Shown here in pieces: positions 13,801-21,523 of a stretch of DNA of 64,000 nt (position 1 is its first letter; the number at the start of each line of letters is the position of its first letter). The notes under the pieces are model-generated. The model worked only from the letters and a program-made list of their open reading frames with translations, was not told the origin of the DNA and did not search any database. This DNA is from Liopterus haemorrhoidalis (Eukaryota; Arthropoda; Insecta; Coleoptera; Dytiscidae): NCBI GenBank assembly GCA_963971575.1, contig OZ020625.1:25569253-25633252 (forward strand). Direction: 5' to 3'. The position numbers were made by a program, and so were the translations under genes.

Positions 13801-14639
13801 TAATTAATAACAAAATATACGAAAAAAATTAAATTAAATAAATAATATAAAGTCTGTTCCAAACGGTTAGGCGGAACTAGATTTTGCAATCTGGTTACTT
13901 TCATCTTTGTAAATCATACTTACAATAAACATTTTTTGGTTAAGGTTAATATTATTTTCTTTATATTTTGATTTTTTGTGTCATTCTTAATATAAATTTC
14001 CCATTTATTTATTTTTTTGTCATTAAAATATGTGAAAAAAATAATTTAATTTTGACATGTCATTCGTTTCCATGATTTCATTGTTGGAATTTAAAATTTT
14101 GACATCCCAACGTGAAAAATGAAATAACCCAAGCAAAGCCCCTTCTCGTGGCAACCTAAAAGAACGAAATTCTCATTTAGTTCCGCTTAACCGTTTGGAA
14201 CAGACTGTATATTTCCAATGTACGACACTGACCATCTGTCAACTTGAACTAAAAACAATATTTTAGCAGTGTAATAGGGATGACAATCTAAACCAATCCG
14301 AAGCAAGGACAAACAGCTCCTATCTTCTTACACACATTTTGCTACTTTGAAATAGACCATAGTATATTTAATTTTGTTATTTAATTTTTTTTCTTTTTCA
14401 GTGACCTAACAAAACTCCAAAATTGTGTTGTGGATGAACTTGAAAAATGTTCCGAACCAACTCCAGCGAATATAATGGAATCATTATTTAAATTCATTCG
14501 AAGAGTAACACCTTGCGATAAACTTGGTAAAAATAGTAAAACTGGTGCAAGTAAAAAATTAAATGATGGAAATTCAGCATCTAGTGTATTTAGTTCTGTT
14601 ACGTTGGTATTAGGAGCATTATTATTAAGATATGCCTAG
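1109..14639 (+). CDS. 27 kDa hemolymph glycoprotein family (DUF1397) gene, exons 2 to 6 (numbering assumes one upstream exon)
   Basis: Five exons (1109-1299, 4482-4569, 6412-6600, 9269-9419, 14402-14639) join in frame with phases 1-0-1-1-2 and good GT-AG signals, giving about 285 residues. Recognisable family blocks are a KEKCEKYGG segment, CMKEFTTALDPCLEE, FLCYKDGDRIAMFIAEGG, LQNCVVDELEKC and FKFIRRVTPC. The mature chain has 12 cysteines (probably six disulfides) and three N-glycosylation sequons (two NIT, one NKT). The family comprises secreted insect hemolymph glycoproteins of unknown biochemical role. The start codon and signal peptide are upstream of the window; the first exon here begins at a phase 1 acceptor. 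After the last conserved cysteine the protein continues with a polar linker and a hydrophobic end (SSVFSSVTLVLGALLLRYA) that resembles a GPI-anchor signal. I am sure of the family; the membrane anchor is inferred. Confidence 0.9.
1300..1653. other. Intronic stretch before family A
   Basis: AT-rich intron sequence. It includes a short 'gaggcgctgttgtcgctta' type segment that recalls the repeats near 3090 and 63790, but no gene or clear element ends were seen. Confidence 0.4.
2193..2266 (+). other. tRNA-like module of copy A1
   Basis: An A-box-like TGATCTAATGGTTAG and a B-box-like GGGTTCGCTCCC are spaced as in a tRNA gene. The sequence between and around them differs from the modules of the other copies. 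The flanks are family A. It shows no clean cloverleaf and is unlikely to be a working tRNA. Confidence 0.6.
2828..4181. mobile_element. Nested hAT element (ZBED-like termini)
   Basis: The ends CAGGGGTCGGCAACC and GGTTGCCGACCCCTG are typical of hAT elements. The 8-bp target duplication is TTCTAGGT / TTCTAGTT (one mismatch). At 1354 bp it sits inside the MITE at 2710-4349, so it inserted later. It holds a decayed transposase fragment on the minus strand. Confidence 0.88.
3748..4113 (-). pseudogene. hAT transposase fragment (ZBED/EPM2AIP1-like)
   Basis: The frame contains AYSLLEEVICFEKKLYVFV, INLQKHVINAFFFAQTIV and MKEAFRDRFKEFRKYKAALA. This resembles the central part of ZBED-type hAT transposases, where a helical stretch precedes a 'F..RF.DF' motif. 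Its catalytic blocks and C-terminal dimerisation domain are missing. It lies in a hAT element whose ends fit the same superfamily, which supports the call. Confidence 0.55.
4482..4569 (+). CDS. DUF1397 gene, second exon in window
   Basis: An 88-bp exon between a TTTCAG acceptor and a GTACCT donor. It reads AAKDKFMDCLKAQVNITTL, then QEEMENAKPT plus one base, with the second cysteine and an NIT sequon. Phase 0 in, phase 1 out, matching both neighbours. It is too short to be found as an open reading frame alone. Confidence 0.87.
4898..5992. mobile_element. hAT element with internal minisatellite
   Basis: The ends TAGAGATGGG / CCCATCTCTA are flanked by a perfect 8-bp duplication, ATCACAAT (4890-4897 and 5993-6000), in a family B copy. 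The interior is mostly a tandem array of about 110-bp units plus AT-rich sequence. I see no transposase, so it is non-autonomous. Confidence 0.88.
4988..5548. repeat. ~110-bp minisatellite inside the hAT
   Basis: About five units contain 'acatg(t/a)t(c)ccgagacacaggtcgg', a run of TCGG/TCGT, 'gtaggtagaacgtcgctta' and 'gagccgg(c/t)tcttgc'. Units three and four are nearly identical, which points to recent local amplification. Each unit carries short GAGCCGG motifs like those near the element ends. Confidence 0.8.
6412..6600 (+). CDS. DUF1397 gene, third exon in window
   Basis: A 189-bp exon between a TTTTTAG acceptor and a GTAAGT donor, phase 1 in and out. It encodes GDLDIVFGKYCKK, VMDCMKEFTTALDPC, a charged EEKEKENKK stretch, an NIT sequon and NFLCYKDGDRIA. 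It holds four of the twelve cysteines and is the most recognisable block of the family. Confidence 0.9.
6804..7694 (+). pseudogene. LINE reverse transcriptase, 5'-truncated
   Basis: An open frame of 296 residues starts in the RT palm with LPQGSVLGPLLFLIYISDLG. It then has the catalytic box FYADD, the downstream LGLTICTNLSWSTHV segment, and a C-terminal region with VQRRATGL and a final NNFKNRLDLYNQLL before TAA. This is the pattern of non-LTR (Jockey/CR1-like) retrotransposons. The endonuclease, fingers and ORF1 are absent, as expected of a 5'-truncated LINE copy. The frame is uninterrupted, suggesting a fairly young insertion. It lies in the third intron, directly before family A copy A2. Confidence 0.88.
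7725..8814 (+). mobile_element. Family A copy A2, complete
   Basis: Starts AGGGTTTTGTAGGTAT, has about 16 GTCT units, the conserved body, a tRNA-like module at 8317-8390, and the 3' end ATACCTGCAAAACCC plus hairpin and a T-tract. About 1.09 kb. Confidence 0.88.
8317..8390 (+). other. tRNA-like module of copy A2
   Basis: The most tRNA-like of the set: an A box in TGGTAGCTCAGATGGT and a B box in GAGTTCGAATCCTG, with a hairpin-capable GCACT...AGTGC between them. The loop is too long for a normal anticodon arm. Confidence 0.65.
9042..9207. mobile_element. Small MITE, AGCGGAACTA family (C2)
   Basis: Inverted ends GCGGAACTA / TAGTTCCGC with AACCAAAGAAACAG at the right end. It is a shorter cousin of the 407-bp MITE C. 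Related copies occur at 39725, 58571, 60465 and 63480. Confidence 0.6.
9269..9419 (+). CDS. DUF1397 gene, fourth exon in window
   Basis: Two AGs are possible, at 9268 and 9280. The first is preferred because it restores MFIAEGGLEC after GDRIA from the previous exon, which fits the family; the second would drop four residues. The exon ends in phase 2 at a GTAAGT donor. It contains three cysteines and the sequon NKT. Confidence 0.87.
9545..9943. repeat. Inverted-repeat segment (ACTCTATCTC family)
   Basis: ACTCTATCTCCGAAAGACTG at the left is mirrored by CAGTCTTTCAGAGATAGAGT at the right, about 400 bp apart. It looks like a TA-flanked MITE or internal palindrome of the surrounding mariner. No coding sequence. 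Confidence 0.65.
9989..10265 (-). pseudogene. Mariner-like transposase, C-terminal fragment
   Basis: Minus strand reading gives TDELIECVQNAFNALN, FLTLQTCLEPTMLGKGGNSY, then KIPHINKAKLHRKGRLQ. This fits the end of transposases with a 'QPPNSPDxNVLDL' catalytic block. That block itself lies at 11383-11538, on the other side of the nested hAT, so one transposase has been cut in two. The reading is in the order expected for a minus-strand gene. Confidence 0.6.
10525..10752 (+). pseudogene. hAT transposase C-terminal dimerisation domain remnant
   Basis: The frame reads ILFNAFLTIKPTSTATERVF, SIAGLTRTKIRTRLNLETF and NAIIFFKKRIFK, then stops. 'PTSxxxERxFS.AG......R..L......'  is the signature of the hAT C-terminal dimerisation region. 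The N-terminal BED finger and most of the catalytic core are missing. MITE C inserted just after the stop codon. Confidence 0.75.
10757..11161. mobile_element. MITE C copy (TA-flanked)
   Basis: Inverted ends CAG(T)CTGTTCCAAACGGTTAAGCGG. TA duplications at 10755 and 11162 show Tc1/mariner-type mobilisation. About 405 bp, non-coding. Near-identical copies lie at 13850, 16923, 29183 and 61930. Confidence 0.85.
11383..11538 (-). pseudogene. Mariner-like transposase, catalytic-block fragment
   Basis: Minus strand reading has TKWRNLIKIVLNYKEEIPNR and KSQPPNSPDFNVLDLSF. The SPDxNVLDL motif includes the third catalytic aspartate of plant-like mariner transposases. The frame is cut by the hAT insertion on its 3' side (continuing at 9989-10265) and by family A on its 5' side. 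Confidence 0.65.
11558..12616 (+). mobile_element. Family A copy A3
   Basis: Canonical 5' end, only two GTCT units, conserved body, tRNA-like module at 12098-12180, and the 3' hairpin GTGTGAAAATTCACAC ending in a T-tract. It is inserted in the mariner transposase fragment. Confidence 0.87.
12098..12180 (+). other. tRNA-like module of copy A3
   Basis: The A box in TGCTGGTGTAGTGGTT is good. The 3' half reads GATCCGAAAGGGATCGAACC, unlike the B-box half of any other copy. The surrounding family A sequence is normal, so only the module has changed. Confidence 0.55.
12712..12903. mobile_element. Short MITE with GTCTCA(A/T)TTTGTAATACG ends
   Basis: CCGTCTCAATTTGTAATACG at the left mirrors CGTATTACAAAATGAGACAG at the right, about 190 bp in total. 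A single right end of the same family is at 43783-43845. Confidence 0.65.
13145..14359. repeat. Segment bounded by TGGTCTATTTCAAA inverted repeats
   Basis: TGGTCTATTTCAAA at the left and TTTGAAATAGACCA at the right, each with TA outside. It may be a 1.2-kb Tc1/mariner-type element in the fourth intron, with MITE C nested inside. The ends AGACCATA/TATGGTCT also occur at the 16905-18104 insert, so the true polarity of the termini is unsure. Confidence 0.45.
13850..14207. mobile_element. MITE C copy with internal deletion
   Basis: AGTCTGTTCCAAACGGTTAGG and CCGTTTGGAACAGACTG ends. About 50 bp shorter than the other copies, having lost the CGGCCGAAAAGCACG segment. Confidence 0.85.
14402..14639 (+). 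CDS. DUF1397 gene, last exon with hydrophobic tail
   Basis: The exon follows a TTTTTCAG acceptor and reads DLTKLQNCVVDELEKC, PANIMESLFKFIRRVTPC, then a Lys/Ser/Asn-rich linker and a hydrophobic C-terminus ending LGALLLRYA before TAG at 14637-14639. The last three cysteines are here. The linker offers small residues (GNSASS) before the hydrophobic run, as GPI signals do. This tail goes beyond what I expect for the soluble 27 kDa protein. Confidence 0.87.
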
Positions 14640-14711
14640 AATAGATTAGATTAAGTAGGTTTATAATTTTATATAAATACAAATATCAAATTAAATTATA
14701 ATAAAAAAGTA

Positions 14712-14717
14712 AATAAA
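14712..14717 (+). terminator. Poly(A) signal of the DUF1397 gene
   Basis: AATAAA lies 73 bp after the stop codon, followed by a GT-rich stretch (CATCGTGTTTATAAAG). The spacing suits the 3' end of the hemolymph-protein transcript. Confidence 0.7.
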
Positions 14718-14934
14718 GATACATCGTGTTTATAAAGAATTGTTGGCTTGACTTTTTAATTCAACAAAACTTTAGGACGAATGTATTTAATGTGCCAAAC
14801 ATATTTTGAATAATTTCTCCAACATTGGGGCCCCACAATTATGGATCTAACAAAATTGGAGGCCTCAGCAGAAAAATAATATTAGTGACACTAAGATAAG
14901 AGGTGTATAAATTAAGTAACCGGACTGATTTTTT

Positions 14935-15097
14935 GGGTTTTGTAGGTATGACCAAAAAACCCTTATACCGTCATTTTGTCGTCTGTCTGTCTGTGTGTCT
15001 GTTTGGTAAAAATTGTAGCCAAACGGCTAAACGTAGAGAGTTGAAATTTGGCATGCTTATACAACTCTTTGACCCGCACATAGGAAAAATACTAAAA
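14935..15097 (+). mobile_element. Family A copy A4, 5' fragment
   Basis: GGGTTTTGTAGGTATGACC, two to three GTCT units and the first part of the body, broken off after GGAAAAATACTAAAA. Confidence 0.85.
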
Positions 15098-15594
15098 GGC
15101 GTATCACACTAGAACGCTATCCAAGTCTTATTTTTGTAGTTTTTTTTTCAGGATCCAAGTCTTCCGGTCTTGACATATCACACGGTATTTGAATATTAGT
15201 TAAGACTTGGACATTGTTTGTTTACCCATGCGCACATCGTGAAATTATGACAGATGACAGTTATATTTTGAAAGGCTATTTTAAAATTGGTTTTTAAAGT
15301 TTTTTTTTTATATTATAATGAATGAGGAAGAAATAGTAATTTTGTCGGCATCAATAATAATATTTAATATATTTTATATTTTTTGGGTTTTCTTTAACAA
15401 AATTTATCAACTCTTCTTCTAATATCATTTTTTTTAAATAAATAACTCCTCAAAAATACAAATTTAACAACACTAGACGTAGCGTAGTGGTAACACATGT
15501 GCTCTGCGTTGCGAAGGTCTCGAGTTCCAATCCCGTTCAGGCATGGAAATTTTCTTGAATAAAAATTGTCCTGGCTAATTGCCACAGTACCGTC
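15098..15594. other. Unclassified segment between A4 and A5, with a tRNA-like stretch
   Basis: Begins GGCGTATCACACTAGAACGC, which looks like a Harbinger-type terminus without a visible partner. It holds a short ATGAATGAGGAAGAAATAG start-like sequence at about 15317. The end is a tRNA-like block (15474-15540) outside any family A body. Confidence 0.4.
15474..15540 (+). other. Free tRNA-like module
   Basis: GTAGCGTAGTGGTAAC (A-box-like) and CGAGTTCCAATCCCG (B-box-like), spaced about 40 bp. It resembles the modules in family A but lies between two truncated copies. Confidence 0.5.
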
Positions 15595-15610
15595 ATACCG
15601 TCATTTTGTC

Positions 15611-15646
<36 letters not shown>

Positions 15647-15647
15647 T

Positions 15648-15693
<46 letters not shown>

Positions 15694-16592
15694 GGTTCGG
15701 TAAAAATTGTAGCCAAACGGCTAAACCTAGAGAGTTGAAATTTGGCATACTTATACAACTCTTTAACCCGCACATAGGAAAAATACTAAAACATCTAAAA
15801 AACATATCCCCGTAAAAATATAAACAAATATGTGCTCAAAAAAAAAAAATTTTTTTTAAAAAAATTCTGTATAGGGTATCAAATGAAAGCCCTTAGTACG
15901 TGGATTAACGATCAAAATTTTATTTTTGCAAAATAAATTATTTCGTGGCGATTTTTGCCAAAATTGTTCAAAAAAAAATTGTCCTACACCCTGTAGCCCA
16001 GATGGTTTAAACTAAAAATCTGAAAAAATTCTAAGTAATGTATATTTGTGTGAACCGGAATAGTGCAACAGGAATTTTTGATCAGATTATGTTTATTTAA
16101 GTAAACCAACATGCTTTCATGGTGTAATGGTTAGTAATCTCGCGTTCTAATTTGCAAACTAGGGTTCGGTCTCGAGACAATTTTGTTTTTTCTGTTTTCT
16201 TTTTTGCATTTTTATTTTGTTTAAATTATTATTTCAAAATTTTAGTTATATTTGGGCAAATGTTGCATTTAATTTTTAAAAGCGCAAATTTAATAACCAA
16301 TGGAAATTGTTGAAATTGAATACACGAAATCAGAGGGCAGAGTTATGACTTAAAACAACCAATGGAAGCCATAGGCGCAATTTTCAAAATATTAATGAAC
16401 CTTGCTATATAAAAAAAAAAATACTGCACATATTTAGAAACCTAAATAATAGTATTAGGCATTCGAATTAAAATTAACAAAAAAAATATTTTAACATAAA
16501 ATTTGTTTTGGCATCCCAAATAATCATCATTCACTTACTAAATACCTGCAAAACCCTGAAATGTGTGAAAATTCACACTTCACATCAATTTT
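15595..16592 (+). mobile_element. Family A copy A5, 5'-truncated
   Basis: Begins inside the 5' region (ATACCGTCATTTTGTCGTCTG), with an interrupted GTCT array, body, tRNA-like module 16111-16176 and a normal 3' hairpin and T-tract. The part just before the module is deleted compared with other copies. Confidence 0.85.
16111..16176 (+). other. tRNA-like module of copy A5
   Basis: A box in CATGGTGTAATGGTTAG and B box in AGGGTTCGGTCTCG. The middle, TTCTAATTTGCAAACTA, is shared with copies A8, A9 and A11, marking one module lineage. Confidence 0.55.
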
Positions 16593-16616
16593 AATTTTTT
16601 TTTTATTCGCATAGAA

Positions 16617-16904
16617 TTACAATTCAATATTGTCTTCCTCAAAATAACTTCCTTGGTAAGCCACACAGCGCTGGAGACGGTTCTTCCAATCCTCATAGCA
16701 GTGTTGGAACTCGGATACTGGAATAGCTTTCAACTGGTCGGTTATGGACGTTTGAATGTTTTTGAGTGTCCCAAAATAACGTCCCTTGAGGTGATTTTTC
16801 AATCTTGGGAAGAGGAAAAAGTCACAAGGACTCAAGTCAGGCGAATAAGAAAGCTGAGGAGCCACATGAATGTTTTTACTGGCCAAAAATTCGTTTATTG
16901 AAAT
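16617..16904 (-). pseudogene. Mariner transposase C-terminus, first copy
   Basis: Reads ASKNIHVAPQLSYSPDLSPC, DFFLFPRLKNHLKGRYFGTL and ends with CVAYQGSYFEEDNIEL and a stop. SPDLSPCDFF carries the third catalytic aspartate of a mariner DD34D transposase (the type often annotated as GVQW3-like). The segment 16622-16904 is repeated at 18105-18387 at about 94% identity. Confidence 0.85.
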
Positions 16905-18104
16905 AGACCATATTAGTTACTACAGTCTGTTCCAAACGATTAGGCGGAACTAAATGGGAATTTCGTTCTTTTAGGTTGTCAGTAGAAGGGACCTTGCTTG
17001 GGTTATTTCATTTTTCACGTTGGAATGTCAAAATTTAAAATTCCAACAATGAAACCATGGAAACGAATGACATATGTCAAAACTAAATTATTTTTTTTGC
17101 ATATTTTAATGACAAAAAAATAAATAAATGGGAAACTTGTATTAAGAATGATACAAAAAATCAAAATATAAAGAAAATGATATTTTAAAATGATATTAAC
17201 CTTAACCAAAAAATGTTTATTGTAAGTATGATTTACAAAGCTTAAACAAAACGGCCGAGAAGCACGATTTAAACGATGAAACTAACTAGATTGCAAAATC
17301 TAGTTCCGCCTAACCGTTTGGAACAGACTTTACGTCACGAAATGGGATTCAGTGCTGCCGCCTCGCGGTTCGATTCCTTTTCTTTGAATTTAGCATGTTG
17401 TTATTTTGTTAAATTGTATTTTGGAAATATAAATTAAGTTTTCAAAGTAAGAGAGTGCTTCACATCAAAACTACAAGTCAATATTTATTTATTAAAATTC
17501 TTATTTTATACATTATAATTTAATATGTCATTATTTTTGCAGAACAATATTATTTTGCAGGTTAATTTTGAAAATTTTACGTTATTAATCGTTATTATGG
17601 CAAATAACATAGCAATAAGTGTGTATGCCATATCTAAATGGTTTGAAAGAACAATATGTTGTTTTTATTTTATCCATTATTGTTTTTCATTTTCATCTGT
17701 CAAAAAACGAAAAAATTTGCAATTAAGAATGTAACTGTAATGGTTACAATTTGGAGCAAAACAATACACCATTATGCATTCTAACACAAAATATAAATGA
17801 TTACTTAGTGTTAATTAAATAAATACTAAAGATATTTCGATTATCATATTATTTAAAAACGTAACCTATAAATATATCTTCGAATCCTTATTTATATATT
17901 TATAAAATCATTATTCTATAATATAAAGTATCTGGACTGTATATATTTATCAAAAATACATATTTTTTGCTCCAAAATTGAAGATATTCATAAAATTAAG
18001 ATAACCAAAGTAATGTTACATGAATTTTAAACCAGTCAAAAACTTCCAAAGGACTCAGCTCTCAGATGGCAGCACATGTATGTGATGACACACTAATATG
18101 GTCT
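16905..18104. mobile_element. 1.2-kb insert with 13-bp inverted ends
   Basis: Ends AGACCATATTAGT / ACTAATATGGTCT. The insert is bracketed by a 283-bp direct repeat of the host mariner rather than by a short duplication. It contains MITE C (16923-17330), a B-box-like GCGGTTCGATTCC at about 17366, and otherwise AT-rich non-coding sequence. Confidence 0.65.
16923..17330. mobile_element. MITE C copy
   Basis: 407-bp family member with TA at 16921 and 17331, ends CAGTCTGTTCCAAACGATTAGG and CCTAACCGTTTGGAACAGACT. Confidence 0.87.
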
Positions 18105-18790
18105 ATTCAATATTGTCTCCCTCAAAATAACTTCCTTGGGAAGCCACACAGCGCTGGAGACGGTTCTTCCAATCCTCATAGCAGTGTTGGAACTCGGATA
18201 CTGGAATAGCTTTCAGCTGGTTGGTTATGGACGTTTGAATGTTTTCGAGTGTCCCAAAATGACGTCCCTTGAGCTGATTTTTCAATCTTGGGAAGAGGAA
18301 AAAGTCACAAGGACTCAAGTCAGGCGAATAAGGAGGCTGAGGAGCCACAGGAATGTTTTAATTGGTCAAAAACTCGTTTATTGAAATTGCTGTGTGACAA
18401 GGCGCATTGTCATCCCCAATTCATTGGTCAAAATCTGATGAACGGTATTGTGAGTCAAATTCAACTCTTCCCCGATCATTCTGACTGTCAACCGACGATC
18501 TGAACGCACAAGATCCCGGATTCTGTCAACATTTTTATCGGTTCTTGAAGATGAAGGTCTTCCGCTGCTTGATTCATCTTCAATCAACTCTCTTCCTTCT
18601 GAAAATTTCTTAAACCACAAAAAACCTGGGTCCTTAACAAAACACTGTCTTTGTAGGCCTGCTGAAGTTTTGCAAAAGTTTCCGTTGCACTGTGCCCAAG
18701 TCTGAAGCAAAACTTGATGGCACAACGTTGCTCATTTTTAGAATGCACTAGAAAAAACTGTTTTACGAAAAAAATCTCTACGGACAACAA
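18105..18790 (-). pseudogene. Internally deleted mariner transposase
   Basis: From the N-terminus the minus strand gives NEQRCAIKFCFRLGHSATET, FAKLQQAYKDSVLLRTQV, then (frame change) WFKKFSEGRELIEDESSS, GRPSSSRTDKNVDRIRDLV and NLTHNTVHQILTNELGM. It then jumps to the DNAPCH region and ends PDLSPCDFFLFPRLKNQL...GDNIE. About 200 residues between the helix-turn-helix domain and the second catalytic aspartate are gone. The element is a deletion derivative of a DD34D mariner and also carries frameshifts. Confidence 0.85.
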
Positions 18791-19089
18791 ACTTACTTTA
18801 GCGAGTTCGAACTCGTACTGAAGGCATATCAGGCATATTGCTCCTCTAAGTCCCGCGTCCCAAATGTTGCCAGATCAAACGCTATGTTGCCAATCCGGTT
18901 ACTTAATTTACACTCCACGTATACTAAAAACAGTTATCAGCCAAAGACAAGTAAGTATAATTTGATATTTACCACCAAAACAGATCCCAAATTATAGGTA
19001 ATTATATTAGGTCGTCAAGGATGAAATTTGTAGAAAAAAAGGCAAAGTTGGTTGATAACTTACAAATATAAGGAGTTATTTTATTCATC

Positions 19090-19525
19090 AAAGTATGCAC
19101 ACATATTGTCTATACACTTGCTTGCCATTTAAGCGGCAGGTTGTTCAGGCCGGTGGTATAAAACCCTGGCGGACAAGAGTCGATGAATTACTGGAAGGCC
19201 AGTTTTACAGCATTGTCATTTGCCACAGTCATTTGTGCAGTGTGTGATCTAGCGTTATCATGCAATAAGATGGGAGTCGATCTGTTGACCAATCTAGGCT
19301 GTTTTTCTTTAAGTTTTTGCATCATTTCGTCCAGTTGGTTGCAGTATATTTCTGCTGTGATCGATGAGCCAGTTTTTTATTTTGTTTGGTTTTTAAGTTA
19401 CCTGTACGAAATTTGGCGAACCAATTTGATATTGTCTGCTGCGTAGTAACACTAGAACCAAATACACTATTAATATTTCGCGCGGTCTGCGATGCCGTAG
19501 TTCCACATAAGAACTCATACTTCAT
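19090..19525 (-). pseudogene. Rearranged mariner transposase
   Basis: The N-terminal helix-turn-helix part lies at 19322-19525: KYEFLCGTTASQTARNINSV and SNWFAKFRTGNLKTK. The catalytic part follows at lower coordinates: ITAEIYCNQLDEMMQKL, a second-aspartate block LLHDNARSHTAQMTVA, then a short tail FIDSCPPGFYTTGLNNLPLK. The linker, the first aspartate block and the third (SPDxxPxD) block are missing, so it cannot be active. Residue pattern is that of a mariner family distinct from the Mos1-like copies here. Confidence 0.75.
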
Positions 19526-19654
19526 AATAGTGCGAATTTACGACCGTTCCACTTTTAACAAAATTAATTTAAAAAAAAAGTTTTTGGTATTTTTTATAGC
19601 ATACAATGATTTCTTTAAACAGGCGAGATGTGTAACTTTCAAAAAAAAAAAAAA

Positions 19655-20211
19655 AAACAGCTTTGGCTACCACAGGACCGACCGCTATCATAAAGTACTA
19701 GTATAAAATACATTCTAGCAGCAGAGTAGAAATAACTTGGCCTAATATTTTCTAACAGAGATATTATTTATCATGACCATGGAAACGTTACATATAAGTA
19801 TGAAAAAATTGGGACTTACCAAAAAACGTCTCAAATAAAAGTTATTAGTTATTGCTTTTACAGCAACTTTTGTTAAATAAATTTTTTCGAAATATTTTTC
19901 TGTTGCTAAATATTCGCAAAAATCTTAAAACCGACACGAGTAAACTCCCATTTCTAGTCGACCGATTTTTACCAAAAGTTGATCAACTCGTGCCATTGAT
20001 GGCAGAAGCTTAAATATGAATTTTCATAAAAATTCTTTTAGCCGAATTTGCTCTGCACGTGTACATAGACAGACAGACAGACAGACATCATGCTAAAAAT
20101 AGTCAGTACGTTCTGTAGGGACCTCAATTCGTGGAGAACCATCGAAATCTCGATATGTCAAAATCGGTATGATCACAATACCTCCCTTATATATGCTGGC
20201 GGTCGGTAAAA
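19655..20211 (-). mobile_element. Family B copy B2
   Basis: Minus strand; from the 3' hairpin remnant (CAGCTTTGGCTACCACAGGAC) to the 5' end ATATATGCTGGCGGTCGGT at 20211, with a GACA run at about 20070. Internally shortened relative to the 640-bp copies. Confidence 0.83.
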
Positions 20212-20304
20212 ACAGAACGGTAAAATATTAAGCCAATGTCAAATAATAAGCTGTTAAAATTGGCAATATTATTAACTACAAATTTCATCCTTGACGACCT
20301 GGTA

Positions 20305-20573
20305 TATTCGCGACTGCAAATAACAGTGAGACATCTGGTGGTGACTGGCTAAATTAAACAGAAGCGTATATTTGGATAATATTTGTAGCGTATTGTGCTG
20401 CAGTTTATGCGAATTAAGAAGTATTTTAAAATATAGTGACTTAAATACAGTGCTTTTTTGCCGAAATATTGTTTGAACAGATAAATATTAAGAAAAAACT
20501 TCTGACATATACGCTTCTCGTCCGCCATCAGCTGTTGTACGCAGCGCCGCCAACGTTAGTTTCAGTCGCGAAT
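20305..20573. mobile_element. Small inverted-repeat element (TATTCGCGACTG)
   Basis: TATTCGCGACTG at the left, CAGTCGCGAATA at the right, and an inner pair GAAGCGTATAT / ATATACGCTTC. A 269-bp MITE-like unit. Confidence 0.6.
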
Positions 20574-20591
20574 AGGAGTTACAAATAAAAA

Positions 20592-20770
20592 TTATTTTTA
20601 TAACGATATAACATTATTACGTAACGTTATATAACGTAACAATTAACTTTTTAACGTTATTTATAACGTTATGGAACGTAACATTAATTTTTTAACGTTA
20701 TTTATAAAGTTATATAACGAAAACAAAACTAAATAACGTTATACAATAACGTAACGATTTGAAACGTTAT
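20592..20770. repeat. Cluster of AACGTTAT / ATAACGT motifs
   Basis: Over a dozen degenerate copies of ATAACGTTAT-like motifs, ending TTTCATCCCTG, which looks like a hAT terminus. No matching left end was found, so this may be half of a hAT MITE. Confidence 0.5.
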
Positions 20771-21523
20771 TTCATCCCTGATTGATATATTATTAAAAGT
20801 GAGTAGTTTATTCATTTATCAGAAGCTGAAAAGCAAGTTTTTTGTTACATTCGTTCTAAAATTTTGAAAAGCCAAATTTTTAATATCAAATCAATAACAA
20901 CGAATTTAGATTGACCTTATCAAAAATATCTAAATTTTATTTTGTTGTTAAAACAAAAAAAATGTACAGTAAAATTAACTATTTTTTTTATTTTCACTAT
21001 GCTATTAGTTTTTCATGAAATTATTATGGAGAGCAGAAGTGGACCATGTATGGCCCGGTTTTAATTTAGTTTCTGTGTATAAATTCCATGGTATATATAT
21101 TATTGATAAATTCCTTCTTGAATGGTGAACAAAATTATTTATTGTTAGTTATTATATTTATAATGAATTTTTTTTTATCAATATTTTAAGTTATGTAAAA
21201 ATATTTAATGAAATAAACGAATTTTTTAACAAACGTTTTTCTTCGGCCCTTAAATGGGTGCGTTTTGTTGTGCCAATTCTGGTTTCGGTTTAACCAGAAT
21301 ACGCGTTTTGTTGCGACTGTATTCTCATTCTATTCATTCTACTCATTCGATGACTCGAGGTCGAACGACTGGAATGAATAAGTGTGGTGGGGATGAAAAG
21401 TAATATTTGAATGAAGTTGTTTTCATTTGGTTTTTAAATGTATTAGAATTAAATCTTGGTATTACTGCTTCAAAATCATTTTTACTTTTAAGTATTTTCT
21501 CATTTTGTGTCCTAAAATAAATA

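Larger units (their letters stand above)
14903..18919 (-). mobile_element. Mariner element, minus strand, broken by several insertions
   Basis: The inverted ends are GTGTATAAATTAAGTAACCGG (14903, one base shortened in reading) and CCGGTTACTTAATTTACAC (about 18896). The transposase parts lie on the minus strand between them. Family A copies entered a T-run between the left end and the stop codon. A 1.2-kb insert (16905-18104) lies between two copies of the C-terminal coding segment. Confidence 0.65.
19007..20302 (-). mobile_element. Mariner with AGGTCGTCAAGGATGAAAT ends, rearranged
   Basis: Inverted ends (TTAGGTCGTCAAGG / CCTTGACGACCTGG) with TA at 19005 and 20303. Transposase pieces lie on the minus strand, and a family B copy (19655-20211) is inserted. 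A lone right end of the same family is at 49916-49941. Confidence 0.8.

Noticed and set aside
20592..20770. Complete hAT element from the AACGTTAT cluster
   Set aside because: Only one plausible terminus (CATCCCTG) was found and no target duplication.
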